The notes beneath the pieces were generated by a model, which saw nothing but the letters and a program-made list of their open reading frames with translations, was not told the origin of the DNA and searched no databases. A stretch of DNA of 38,025 nt, from NCBI GenBank assembly GCA_002298885.1, contig DBMK01000110.1:1-38025 (forward strand). Reading direction: 5' to 3'. Positions 1 to 7,810 of this stretch are shown here, piece after piece (position 1 is the first letter of the stretch; each line of letters begins with the position of its first letter). Made by a program: the position numbers and the translations under genes. Source of the stretch: Anaerolineaceae bacterium UBA700. Lineage in GTDB: Bacteria; Chloroflexota; Anaerolineae; Anaerolineales; Anaerolineaceae.

Positions 1-442
1 GGGTGAGGCTAGAAGGCCTGCCTAGAGGCTGATTACCCTTTTAAGTTCTCAAAAACCATAAGCAGGTTATTTTTCGGCTTTTGGCCTGAACTAGCCCGAT
101 TTATCGGGCTTGATTCACCTAGCCTGATGGCTTGAGCCTCAGGCGATATCTCAAATGGCATAAAAACGATGACCAATTCAACCTTGTTTTGAAACTGTCA
201 GGTAGCTAGACGATTTTTATTTGTCAAAATTCAAAAGGGGAGAGGCTGGGGGAAAGATTCGATTCGGGTTAATGCTGCCCGATTTCAAGGACGATTTTTT
301 ATAACAACTATAACCACAGGAAACTCGTTCTTGACATTTTGGATAAGAATATTACACTATATATCTGCAAAAACATATGTTCTATTTTGGGTCCTTGTTC
401 AGGCCAACCTGATGACTTTAAAGCCCTACCGAGGAGCTGTGT
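1..442. other. Gene-free left edge with hairpins
   Basis: I see no convincing gene here. AT-rich sequence contains a perfect 7-bp hairpin (93-99 with 104-110, AGCCCGA/TCGGGCT) and a second hairpin at 123-143 (CCTGA/TCAGG outer arms). The first could end transcription arriving from the left, but it is not followed by a clean T-tract. A promoter-like pair is at the right end (331-358). An antisense open frame across 308-790 has no recognisable product and is taken as chance. Confidence 0.5.
331..358 (+). promoter_or_regulatory. Putative promoter of the DUF2277 gene
   Basis: TTGACA (331-336) and TACACT (353-358) are separated by 16 bases. The -35 is a perfect consensus; the -10 has two mismatches. 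It lies about 85 bases before the first gene and nothing else is nearby for it to serve. Confidence 0.45.
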
Positions 443-730
443 ATGTGTCGGAACATCAAACCTCTCTTTAATTTCGATCCGCCAGTAAGCGATGACGAAA
501 TCCGCGCCGCCGCGCTGCAATACGTGCGCAAGATCAGCGGTTCCAACAAACCATCCAAAGCCAACGAAGCCGCCTTTCAGGCCGCCGTCGACGCGGTGGC
601 AGCCGCCTCCAGCACGCTGCTGCGCTCCCTCGCAACCAACGCTCCACCGCGTAACCGTGAAATCGAGGTCGCCCGGGCCCGCGTCCGCAGTGCGCAGAGA
701 TTCCCGGTTACCAGGCAAGAGAAGAATTGA
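443..730 (+). CDS. DUF2277 family protein
   Basis: A 95-residue soluble protein opening with MCRNIKPLFNFDPP, the hallmark start of the DUF2277 family. The full conserved block follows (DDEIRAAALQYVRKISG, then KPSKANEAAF). The length is normal and the family has no established function. A GAGGAG ribosome site at 431-436 with a 6-base spacing fixes the start. The stop codon is also the first base-pairs of an inverted repeat (728-761) that separates it from the next gene, which has its own ribosome site, so the two may share one transcript. The C-terminus is basic and probably disordered. The family call is firm; no role can be assigned. Confidence 0.9.
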   Translation: MCRNIKPLFNFDPPVSDDEIRAAALQYVRKISGSNKPSKANEAAFQAAVDAVAAASSTLLRSLATNAPPRNREIEVARARVRSAQRFPVTRQEKN

Positions 731-761
731 ACCACGAATTAATCGTGTCCTTCGTGGTTCA
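728..761. repeat. Inverted repeat between DUF2277 and RibD-like genes
   Basis: Perfect 11-bp arms, TGAACCACGAA (728-738) and TTCGTGGTTCA (751-761), with a 12-base loop. The left arm includes the TGA stop. No T-tract of the usual intrinsic-terminator kind follows (GTATTTATA). It could stabilise the upstream mRNA, attenuate, or be a dispersed repeat. Confidence 0.6.
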
Positions 762-782
762 GTATTTATAGGAGCTCGAAAC

Positions 783-1337
783 ATGGCCAAGATAGTCTAC
801 AAATTCAACGTCTCGCTGAACGGTTTAATTGAAATGCCGGGTGAACGCCCGGACTGGGTTATCGCTGACGAGGAGTTGTTCCGCTACTCGAACGACCTGG
901 AACGCCAGGTCGGCGGCTATTTGTGGGGACGGGGGATGTACGCCAACAATCATGCTTTATGGGCGACCATCGACCCCCGGTCGATGCCCGCCTATATGCT
1001 CGAGTTTATGCACATCTGGCAGCAGATCCCCACGACCGTTTTCTCCAGCACCCTGGAACGGGTAGAAGGCAACACCAGGGTGGAGCGCGGCGACCCCGTC
1101 GCCGTGGTCACCCGCCTGAGAGAGCAGCCCGGCCCGGACCTGAGCGTGGGCGGGCTGAAGCTGGTCTCCACGCTCATCCAAGCCGGCCTGGTCGACGAAT
1201 ACCAGATCTTCATCCAGCCAATCATCCTGGGCGCCGGTAGATCCATATACCCGGCCCTAAACGAGGCGGTCAGGCTGAAACTGGTGGAAACGCATACGTT
1301 ACACACTGGGATCGTCTACTTGCGTTACCAACGTTAG
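783..1337 (+). CDS. Dihydrofolate reductase / RibD C-terminal family protein
   Basis: A 184-residue protein of the RibD C-terminal/DHFR-like fold, the stand-alone 'dihydrofolate reductase family' (YyaP/YwjB type). Supporting features are the N-terminal strand VYKFNVSLNGLIEMPG, a DGxI-like loop, the GRGMYAN segment, and the C-terminal block VGGLKLVSTLIQAGLVDEY followed by PIILGAGRSIYP. That last block matches the family's NADPH-binding loop and 'PVxLGxGxxLF' motif. The start at 783 is chosen because AGGAG (770-774) lies 8 bases upstream; the frame is open further upstream but overlaps DUF2277. Such proteins are commonly annotated deaminase/reductases but their substrates are mostly unknown. 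It is probably not the cell's essential DHFR. Confidence 0.85.
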   Translation: MAKIVYKFNVSLNGLIEMPGERPDWVIADEELFRYSNDLERQVGGYLWGRGMYANNHALWATIDPRSMPAYMLEFMHIWQQIPTTVFSSTLERVEGNTRVERGDPVAVVTRLREQPGPDLSVGGLKLVSTLIQAGLVDEYQIFIQPIILGAGRSIYPALNEAVRLKLVETHTLHTGIVYLRYQR

Positions 1338-1359
1338 TCGCGCCGCCTACTTCGCCGCC

Positions 1360-1761
1360 GTGCTCTCCCCGACCGGCGGAGCGCGGAAATTGTTCCAGCT
1401 CGGAGAAGCCGGAATGTTTCAGCTTATCGTTGGCCCGAATGTACTCAGAGAGTGCGAGACCGTCGTGCGTCGAAAAGCAGGTCAATCCCTTCCATTACTG
1501 GCTCAACTATTAAACGTTGGAAGGGTCGAGACTGGCCCGGCCCCCACAGCAAGGCAAATTAAGATTGCGCGCTCCATCGTGGCTTATGAGCCGGATGCCA
1601 ATGTATTGGCTGAAGCAATGCAAGTAGCTCCTGACTGGTTTGTCACCCACGATAAGGAGCACTTTTTAATGGCAGGTCAAATTTCATCTTTAGATTTCGT
1701 TATTGGGACGCCCGGCGATCTGATCCAGGCTCTTAGAGATAATTTCTCCAACTTTATTTAA
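1360..1761 (+). CDS. PIN-domain nuclease, N-terminus missing
   Basis: A 133-residue PIN-domain protein read from a GTG. The core is well conserved: LSPTGGARKLFQLGEAG, the helix with acidic ECE near residue 28, the acidic D in YEPDANVLAEA (about residue 79), and the fourth acidic site THDKEHF, ending IGTPGDLIQAL. What is missing is the first strand with the invariant Asp (LDxNVL). The frame stays open upstream to 1279 but contains no ATG, and the matching positions read VSRAAYFAAV instead of the Asp motif. Those bases also encode the end of the RibD-like gene, so a deletion probably fused the two and removed the 5' end. No antitoxin gene is adjacent. It is either a pseudogene or a catalytically impaired remnant. 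Confidence 0.6.
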   Translation: MLSPTGGARKLFQLGEAGMFQLIVGPNVLRECETVVRRKAGQSLPLLAQLLNVGRVETGPAPTARQIKIARSIVAYEPDANVLAEAMQVAPDWFVTHDKEHFLMAGQISSLDFVIGTPGDLIQALRDNFSNFI

Positions 1762-1763
1762 TT

Positions 1764-2810
1764 TCATGGTTTTTTAGCCGATATCGCTCTTCCAACTGCT
1801 TCCACAACTAACTGAGGGTCGGTCAGAGGGATATAATGCCCGCAGGTGTCGCATAGGATTTGTTCGCTGTTTGTCGAAAGGCGAGCCAGTGCATTCTGCA
1901 GTTCCCTTGAAAGCGCCACCACACTGTTGGCGTTGCAGCTCGCCGGCACTCGGCTGACGTCCGGGCTGCCGGAGACCACGATCAACGGCAGGCTGCCTAA
2001 TTCTCCTGAGTCACGCACCTCGGCCTCACTCTCAGGCAGCGAGGTCATTTCCGCCACGTAAGTCTTCCAGTACTGCGGGTTGTAAAATGTGAGCGCCGAT
2101 AACTCGGATTGCAGGTCGGCAGGCACGCCTCTTAACATATCGCCGGTCAAAGGGGCAAGCAGGCCCAAATTGCCCGCCAGGCGCATGATTCCCAGGGTAG
2201 TGAGCGGCTGCGCCAGTTGGCCGAAGTCCGTATTGCTCTGGGCGATCGCCTCGCAACCGGGTGGCATCAATCGGTTGAAATCCTCATGCCCGGCTCCCAC
2301 CAGCACCATCCCCGCCACCTCCGTCGGGTACTCCTTAGCATAAACTCGCACCATATACCCGCCAAAGGAGTGCCCGACCAGGATATAAGATCCCTTGATG
2401 TTTGCCGCTGTAAGCAGCGTATGAAGTTCATTGACGATATTTTGGGCCGTCCGTGGCTCGCCTGGCGCATCGCTCCAACCCAGGCCAGCCCGGTCGTATG
2501 AACATACCCGGTAATTCTTTGCCAGCTCCGGCTGTACCAGCCCCCACATGACCCCCGGGGCGCCCAGGCCGCTTTCCAGAAGGATTGTCGGACTTCCGGA
2601 GCCAGTGCAGAAAAGATGTAAGCGTACACCGCCGCCCACATCATAAAGCTGCCCCGGTGCTGGGAACTGCCGACTTTCGTTCGCACTCGACCAGGCCTGC
2701 CAGATGCTTAAACCAACCAGCAGGACCGCCAATCCCAACCCTGCCCACATCGCAACACGTAAACCAATAAACACACACCCATTTTTCTTCCCGACTGTAG
2801 AATCGGCCAT
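1764..2810 (-). CDS. Membrane-anchored alpha/beta hydrolase
   Basis: A 348-residue alpha/beta-hydrolase-fold protein. A single N-terminal membrane segment (about residues 17-40) anchors it, with the catalytic domain probably outside. Visible motifs: oxyanion-side strand GSPTILLESGLG (about 72-83), nucleophile elbow GHSFGG with Ser148, a candidate acid Asp near 284 (SGSPDVS), and the catalytic His at about 325 in DTCGHYIPLTDP. The start has a GGAGCAGGTAAG stretch just upstream. It is convergent with the PIN gene, with only two bases between them. The substrate cannot be read from sequence; relatives are esterases, lipases or epoxide-hydrolase-like enzymes. A Cys pair flanks the active-site His (CDTCGH). 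Confidence 0.85.
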   Translation of the reverse strand: MADSTVGKKNGCVFIGLRVAMWAGLGLAVLLVGLSIWQAWSSANESRQFPAPGQLYDVGGGVRLHLFCTGSGSPTILLESGLGAPGVMWGLVQPELAKNYRVCSYDRAGLGWSDAPGEPRTAQNIVNELHTLLTAANIKGSYILVGHSFGGYMVRVYAKEYPTEVAGMVLVGAGHEDFNRLMPPGCEAIAQSNTDFGQLAQPLTTLGIMRLAGNLGLLAPLTGDMLRGVPADLQSELSALTFYNPQYWKTYVAEMTSLPESEAEVRDSGELGSLPLIVVSGSPDVSRVPASCNANSVVALSRELQNALARLSTNSEQILCDTCGHYIPLTDPQLVVEAVGRAISAKKP

Positions 2811-3061
2811 CTTACCTGCTCCAAAAAAGATTTAGTTGAGAAATTTCATCAACTTATATACGGATTTGGATTGAAGAGGTTTCGACAGCTTTCTTATCCA
2901 CAAATTTCGCTAATTTCACTTCTCATTTCTCTATTCTCTAATCTCCCTTTCTGATAAGTACTTGTATGACAATTTAACTTTATTTTTATTAAAAACCATC
3001 CCTCAAATCAATATAATTAGAAAAGAAGGTTTGTAACAATTTCAAGAACAAAAAAAATGAT

Positions 3062-4687
3062 ATGCGACCGAATCCAATTTCGATTATCGTTCTTATTTGT
3101 GGAGCATTGTCGGCTATATTGGCAGCGTATGCCTGGCGGCTGAGGGGCACGCGCGGATCGCAGATGTTTTCGCTTTTCATGGCAGCCTTGACCATCTACG
3201 TCCTCGGCTACAGCATGGAACTGGCCACCTTGGATTTGCACACCATGCTATTCTGGTCTAAATTTGAATACCTGGGCATTTATTCCTTTCCGACCCTGTT
3301 CCTTTTATTCGTTTTTCAATACACCGACCGGCAAAAATGGATTACCCGCAGGAATATCCTTCTGCTCTTTATTTTCCCGACCCTGCTGCTTATCTGCAAA
3401 TATACGGACGACACGTTTCACCTGGTCTACAGCACGGCCTGGGTGGATACGAGCGGCATTATCCCGCTGCTCGGGTTTACCCGCGGCCCTGCCTATCCCC
3501 TGGCGCTGTATTCCTGCATCCCGGTGATCCTGGGGATCATCCTGCTTTGGCGCAAGCGGCAGAACACTTCGCCCCTTTACCGCAAACAGGCCACGCTCAT
3601 GGCCTCAATCGCCATGATCCCGCTGGTCGTTTTCATCCTCTATATGGCCGGTTTCCAACCCTTCCCCGGTTTAAAGTACCTGGATTGGAACGCTTTTGCC
3701 TATAATACCTGGGGATTGGGCATCGCCTGGGCCATGCTGCGCTACCGCCTGCTGGACCTGGCACCAGTAGCCCGCGATGCATTGATCGAGCATCTGAACG
3801 ACGGCGTCTTCGTGCTCGACAGCCAGGCCCGCCTGGTGGACGCCAATCCCATGGCGCTTAAAATCTTGGGCTGGACTCAAGCGCCGATCGGCGAGAATGT
3901 TAGTATGGCTTTCTCGGCCTGGGATGAGCTGCGCAACGCCTGTGGGACGAATGTATCAGCCGAACCGGTAAAAGCTGAAATCCATCTGGATAAGGCCGGC
4001 CAGAGCATTTTTTACGATTTGACCGACTCGCCTTTGCAGGATGATTTGGGCCGAAATATCGGCCGCCTGATCGTCGTTCACGACGTAACCGAGCGCAAGC
4101 AGTTCGAGGAAGAGCTGCGCGAGTTATCCCTGGTAGATGAGCTGACCGGGTTGAGCAACCGGCGCGGTTTTTTTGTCCTGGCTGGCCAATTGATCCAGAT
4201 GGCAAAGCGCATGAGCCTGCGAGCCGCGGTCATTTTTATCGACATGGATGGCCTGAAATTGATCAACGATCATTATGGGCACGCGCAAGGCGACACAGCC
4301 CTCATTGAAACAGCCGCCGTATTGCGGTATACGGTCCGCGCCTCCGACATCTGCGCTCGCTTGGGCGGCGATGAGTTCATTATTCTGGCGCTCGAGACGC
4401 ACGATAATTCGACGGATATGATCCTGGAGCGCATGCACGAACACCTGGAGACGCTCAACCGGCAAAATAAGCACCAATATTTGATCTCGGTAAGTTATGG
4501 GGTTGCCCATTTCTTAATGGAACAGCCGGCCTCCCTGGAGGACCTTATCCAAGAAGCCGACAAGGCGATGTACGCCCAAAAAAATGCCAAAAAATGTGGG
4601 GGCTATCCCAACACCAATGTGTCAGCAATAACAAACCAAACGCCGCTAATGCCAGAATCAATATTATCAGGCCGATCCCAACGATGA
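3062..4687 (+). CDS. Membrane diguanylate cyclase (7TM - PAS - GGDEF)
   Basis: A 541-residue signalling enzyme making cyclic di-GMP from two GTP. Residues 1-230 hold about seven hydrophobic helices of the histidine-kinase N-terminal 7TM type (LYxLGYSMELA-like region, then FEYLGIYSFPTLFLLF). A PAS domain follows (about 240-355, HLNDGVFVLDSQARLVDANPM), then a GGDEF domain (about 375-520). The active-site loop is intact (GGDEF at 435-439) and an RxxD product-inhibition site (RASD, 426-429) sits exactly five residues before it. It is therefore predicted to be active and feedback-inhibited. No EAL domain is present. It is divergent from the hydrolase across a 251-base gap. An out-of-frame ATG at 3057 was ignored. 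Confidence 0.9.
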   Translation: MRPNPISIIVLICGALSAILAAYAWRLRGTRGSQMFSLFMAALTIYVLGYSMELATLDLHTMLFWSKFEYLGIYSFPTLFLLFVFQYTDRQKWITRRNILLLFIFPTLLLICKYTDDTFHLVYSTAWVDTSGIIPLLGFTRGPAYPLALYSCIPVILGIILLWRKRQNTSPLYRKQATLMASIAMIPLVVFILYMAGFQPFPGLKYLDWNAFAYNTWGLGIAWAMLRYRLLDLAPVARDALIEHLNDGVFVLDSQARLVDANPMALKILGWTQAPIGENVSMAFSAWDELRNACGTNVSAEPVKAEIHLDKAGQSIFYDLTDSPLQDDLGRNIGRLIVVHDVTERKQFEEELRELSLVDELTGLSNRRGFFVLAGQLIQMAKRMSLRAAVIFIDMDGLKLINDHYGHAQGDTALIETAAVLRYTVRASDICARLGGDEFIILALETHDNSTDMILERMHEHLETLNRQNKHQYLISVSYGVAHFLMEQPASLEDLIQEADKAMYAQKNAKKCGGYPNTNVSAITNQTPLMPESILSGRSQR

Positions 4688-4705
4688 GCCATTGCCCTTA
4701 AAAGG

Positions 4706-5260
4706 TTATTTTTTATATTTTGCCAGATCTACGCTGGCAATATAAGGTAAGTTTCTCCCCTTCTCGTCGATGTCCAATCCATAGCCCACCACGAAATAAT
4801 CCGGGATGTCGAACCCCAGGTAATCGATGGGCGTCTCTACCTTGTGCCGCTCCTTTTTATCCAACAGGGCGCACACTTTCAGGCTCTTCGGCTTGCGGTC
4901 CAGTAGCAGCTTACGCACGGTCTGGATCGTATACCCCGTGTCCACGATATCGTCCACCAGGATCACGTCCCAGCCGAAAATGTTGGTCTTGTGATCCGAA
5001 TCGATGCGTACGAACCCCGAGGATTCCGAGCCCGAATACGACGAGACCGACATGAAATCCATCGTCATCGGGTGGTGGATTTTCCGCATCAGGTCGGTGA
5101 TGAACACCACGCTGCCGCGCAGCAGCCCCAAAATCAACAATTTATCCGATCCGGCGTAATCGAGCGTAATCTGTTTGCCCAGCTCGCTAACCCGTTCGTG
5201 GATTTGTTCGGGGGTAATCAGGATGTCTCCAATGAATTCGTAAGGAAATTTTCGCGCCAT
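4706..5260 (-). CDS. hpt: Hypoxanthine phosphoribosyltransferase
   Basis: A 184-residue purine-salvage enzyme converting hypoxanthine or guanine plus PRPP to IMP or GMP in the cytoplasm. The PRPP-binding signature VILVDDIVDTGYT is complete (about residues 99-111). The upstream LLRGSVVFITDL loop and the flexible-loop segment MSVSSYSG are present, and the C-terminal purine site DYFVVGYGLD follows. Length is normal for the bacterial family. The ATG at 5260 has a purine-rich stretch before it but no strong ribosome site. It lies 55 bases downstream of the lipoprotein gene on the same strand, so the two may be co-transcribed, and is convergent with the cyclase. Confidence 0.95.
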   Translation of the reverse strand: MARKFPYEFIGDILITPEQIHERVSELGKQITLDYAGSDKLLILGLLRGSVVFITDLMRKIHHPMTMDFMSVSSYSGSESSGFVRIDSDHKTNIFGWDVILVDDIVDTGYTIQTVRKLLLDRKPKSLKVCALLDKKERHKVETPIDYLGFDIPDYFVVGYGLDIDEKGRNLPYIASVDLAKYKK

Positions 5261-5315
5261 GCCTCATGTCCGCCTTTCAAGAATTATGATCTTCGCATCC
5301 GCCGGCAATACAGAG

Positions 5316-6314
5316 TTATTTAAATGCATCCGGTATCACCACCGACACGTTGTCAAATTGGTAAGTCGCCTTGCCGGTCGAGTAATTGATCGTCCCCAGA
5401 CCGAAGTCGCCGTTGGTAAATTCCGCATCCTGGACGTTGGCAACTGTCAGCCCGTTGACCCTCAACCTGAGCTTATCGCCCTTGCAGCGTGCTTCCAACA
5501 CGTTCACCCCTGCGTCCAGCGCCACGTCCGCCGACTTATGCCAATCGACCAGGGGCGTCCATTTCTGCCCGCTGACCTTCTGGATGCTGTACTGGCTGTC
5601 GCTGCGCGCCAGGAACACGTAGCCGTCTCCGTTAGGCTGCAGGCGGCAGGCCGCGGCGAAGGAGGCGTTGCCCTCAGTGGGCGCTTGTGCTGCTGTTGCT
5701 TCGATCACCACATTTACATCCGCCGCGGACAGACCAGCCTTTGCCAGAACCAGACCATCTGGCCGGGCTGCTGAAATTTCGAGCATTTCATTGTTTATGC
5801 TGGCTGCGGCCTCAGGAGTTGGGAGCTGTAAGGCCGGTTGGCCCGCTGAAAAATCGCTGAAAAACAGCTCCTGCGGCCCGTTTACCTCCCAGGTATAATC
5901 CCCCGCTAAGACCAATCCGTAACGCTCATTCAGCGCCATGTAATCACAGTTCTCGGCCAGCAGGTCGAATGCGCCGGCCTTGAATGGAATCGCCCGCGTT
6001 GCCCCGGGCGCGATCTCCTCGCCATTATCCAGGCGATCCTTTCCCCAGGTATCGTCGGTCGGCGCGGTGATATAGGCGTAACATACGTTCCAATCCGAAT
6101 TATTCTGCAAATGGACGGTCACCGACCCCGAAACGTCGGAAACCACCGGTGTGCCGGTCAGCGCCGCCAGCGGGTCTCTCTTCTCCTGCGAAATGGCCAG
6201 GGGTGTCAAACCGGCAGCCGGGGTGTCCGTTGCGTCGCCGATAGAAATGCAGCCGGACAAATTCCAGGCCAGCCAAACCAATAGGATTGCCGATAAGCTC
6301 TTTTTTGCAGGCAT
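5316..6314 (-). CDS. Lipoprotein with lectin-like beta-sandwich domain
   Basis: A 332-residue predicted lipoprotein. The signal peptide ends in a lipobox LSGC with the modified Cys at 22. Residues about 60-155 form a beta-rich domain (HLQNNSDWNVCYAYITAP, then AENCDYMALNERYG) of a kind I do not recognise. Residues about 160-330 resemble the LamG / DUF1080 (3-keto-disaccharide hydrolase) jelly roll, shown by the run FLARSDSQYSIQKV, LEARCKGDKLRLRVNG and FGLGTINYSTGKATYQFDNVSV. The family often binds glycans. No catalytic residues can be named, so binding rather than hydrolysis is the safer guess. It is divergent from the Ldh-family gene and lies upstream of hpt. Confidence 0.75.
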   Translation of the reverse strand: MPAKKSLSAILLVWLAWNLSGCISIGDATDTPAAGLTPLAISQEKRDPLAALTGTPVVSDVSGSVTVHLQNNSDWNVCYAYITAPTDDTWGKDRLDNGEEIAPGATRAIPFKAGAFDLLAENCDYMALNERYGLVLAGDYTWEVNGPQELFFSDFSAGQPALQLPTPEAAASINNEMLEISAARPDGLVLAKAGLSAADVNVVIEATAAQAPTEGNASFAAACRLQPNGDGYVFLARSDSQYSIQKVSGQKWTPLVDWHKSADVALDAGVNVLEARCKGDKLRLRVNGLTVANVQDAEFTNGDFGLGTINYSTGKATYQFDNVSVVIPDAFK

Positions 6315-6517
6315 ACGTTGAAAACGCCTCGTTGCTTAATCATCCAGGAACTAGTCCAGTATAGGTGCATTGGACTGGCATGTCAATTACCCTATAGAGA
6401 TTGAAGAGCTGTGCAGGGTATTTTTCCATTCGAAACATACCCAAAAAATCTCATTTTCTGATATATTTTAGACATCAAAATTGATCAATAAAATCTTATA
6501 TTCACCCCGAGGTTGAT

Positions 6518-7621
6518 ATGGCCAAATTCCAGCTTTTTCGCCCCGAAGACCTGACGGACTACATGGTCCGCTTCTTCACCCAATTAAAACTGTCCCGGGC
6601 CGACGCCGAGACCGCGGCTGAAGTTCTTCTGTCAGCCGACCTGCGCGGCGTCGATTCGCATGGCATCATCCGCCTGAACACTTATTACGGCGACCGCCTG
6701 CGCAAAGGGCTGATCGACCCGCTTTCGCCGGTGACTGTGCTGCGTGAAACGCCGGTTTCGCTGGCTCTCTCCGCCGGGAACGGCATGGGCCAAGTGGTCG
6801 GAAAACAGGCCATGCTGCGCTGCATCGAAAAAGCCAAACAGATCGGCATTGCCATGGTGACCGTACGCAACAGCAACCATTACGGCATCGCCGGGTATTA
6901 CGCCATGATGGCCCTCGAGCACGATATGATCGGCATCAGCTTCACCAATTCCCAGCCGCTGGTTGCCCCAACCTACGGGCGCAAGGCCCTCATCGGCACC
7001 AACCCGATCGCCGTGGCTGTGCCAACCGGCGCCGAGCGCCCCTACGTGCTGGATATGGCCACCAGTATCGTCCCCATTGGGCGTATCACCGTGTACGAAA
7101 AAGCCGGCAAGCCCATTCCAGAGGGCTGGGGCATCGACGGAGACGGCCGGGTCACCACCAATCCCACCGCCGTGCTCAAAGGCGGCGCCCTCATGCCGCT
7201 GGGCGGCATCGACCTGATGCGCGGCTACAAGGGCTACGGCCTGGGCCTCCTGGTGGATATCTTCTCGGGCGTACTCTCCGGATCGGCCTTCGCCGGCGAC
7301 GTCGGTCATCCCAGCAGCGAGGGCCGTTTTGCCAACGTAGGCCATTTCTTCGCCGCCATCCGCCCGGACGTTTTCCGCCCCATCGACGAATTTAAGCGCG
7401 ATATGGATGGATTGATCCAGCAGATCAAAAATTCACCCAAGGCAATCGGCAAGGACCGCATCTTCATCCATGGCGAAAAGGAATTCGAGCGCGCCGAATA
7501 CAACGCCAAACACGGCGTCCCCTTGCTGGTCCCGGTGGTAAATTCTTTAAAAGAAGCCGGCCTCCAGGTTGGAGTTGAGTTCAACCTGCCGGTCCTGGGC
7601 GAGAGAGAAGAAGAAGAGTGA
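6518..7621 (+). CDS. Ldh-family (malate/L-lactate/ureidoglycolate type) dehydrogenase
   Basis: A 367-residue NAD(P)-dependent dehydrogenase of the type-2 malate/L-lactate family (YlbC/ComC/AllD fold), unrelated to classical MDH. Family marks: DLRGVDSHGIIR (41-52), the catalytic-His segment VRNSNHYGIAGYY (His121), IGTNPIAVAVP (about 162-172), and YKGYGLGLLVDIFSGVLSG near residue 242. It oxidises or reduces 2-hydroxy/2-keto acids. The exact substrate (malate, lactate, 2,3-diketo-L-gulonate, ureidoglycolate) cannot be told from motifs. A GAGGT element lies just before the ATG. The gene stands alone. Its stop is followed by a strong hairpin (7627-7669) separating it from the nusA operon. Confidence 0.9.
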   Translation: MAKFQLFRPEDLTDYMVRFFTQLKLSRADAETAAEVLLSADLRGVDSHGIIRLNTYYGDRLRKGLIDPLSPVTVLRETPVSLALSAGNGMGQVVGKQAMLRCIEKAKQIGIAMVTVRNSNHYGIAGYYAMMALEHDMIGISFTNSQPLVAPTYGRKALIGTNPIAVAVPTGAERPYVLDMATSIVPIGRITVYEKAGKPIPEGWGIDGDGRVTTNPTAVLKGGALMPLGGIDLMRGYKGYGLGLLVDIFSGVLSGSAFAGDVGHPSSEGRFANVGHFFAAIRPDVFRPIDEFKRDMDGLIQQIKNSPKAIGKDRIFIHGEKEFERAEYNAKHGVPLLVPVVNSLKEAGLQVGVEFNLPVLGEREEEE

Positions 7622-7626
7622 TTCGC

Positions 7627-7669
7627 GGGGTGTTTTCCGGCTGCGCAATACACAGCCGGGAAACACCCC
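7627..7669. terminator. Hairpin after the Ldh-family gene (no T-tract)
   Basis: 17-base arms (7627-7643 and 7653-7669, GGGGTGTTT ... AAACACCCC) with a single wobble mismatch and a 9-base loop. It sits right after the stop codon and before the nusA promoter, where a terminator is expected. The usual T-run is absent on both strands, so it may act by another route or as an mRNA 3'-end stabiliser. Confidence 0.55.
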
Positions 7670-7681
7670 AAATATGATGCC

Positions 7682-7710
7682 TTGCAAGCCTTGACAAGTT
7701 ATGTTAAAAT
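7682..7710 (+). promoter_or_regulatory. Putative promoter of the nusA-infB-thyX operon
   Basis: TTGCAA (7682-7687) and an extended -10 TGTTAAAAT (7702-7710, core TAAAAT 7705-7710) are 17 bases apart. A nearer TTGACA (7691) is too close to that -10 to serve as its -35. Transcription would start near 7717, giving a leader of about 95 bases that contains the 7741-7777 hairpin. Confidence 0.55.
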
Positions 7711-7740
7711 GCAGTTGTTGTTGGTAGGGAACATGATTGA

Positions 7741-7777
7741 ACGCACCGAAAAGTGGGAGTCCCCCACTTTTCTGCGT
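7741..7777 (+). promoter_or_regulatory. Leader hairpin resembling the rimP-operon leader
   Basis: Nested arms ACGCA/TGCGT (7741-7745 with 7773-7777) enclose GAAAAGTGGG (7748-7757) and CCCACTTTTC (7763-7772) with a short AGTCC loop. A stable stem built round an AAGTGGG/CCCACTT core is, to my knowledge, typical of the leader found before rimP-nusA operons in many bacteria. Here it lies only 33 bases before nusA and no rimP is present. Confidence 0.5.
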
Positions 7778-7810
7778 ATAAAGGGTAACTAGCCTGGAGA
7801 GTTTGTACGC

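Noticed and set aside
1360..1761. Toxin-antitoxin pair involving the PIN gene
   Set aside because: The preceding gene is a RibD/DHFR-like enzyme, not an antitoxin, and the PIN domain lacks its first catalytic Asp.
2811..3061. Near-palindrome around 2834-2852 as an operator between the divergent hydrolase and cyclase genes
   Set aside because: The arms do not match when aligned properly and the region is simply AT-rich.
7691..7710. TTGACA at 7691 as the -35 of the nusA promoter
   Set aside because: Only eight bases separate it from the TAAAAT box; TTGCAA at 7682 gives the correct 17-base spacing.
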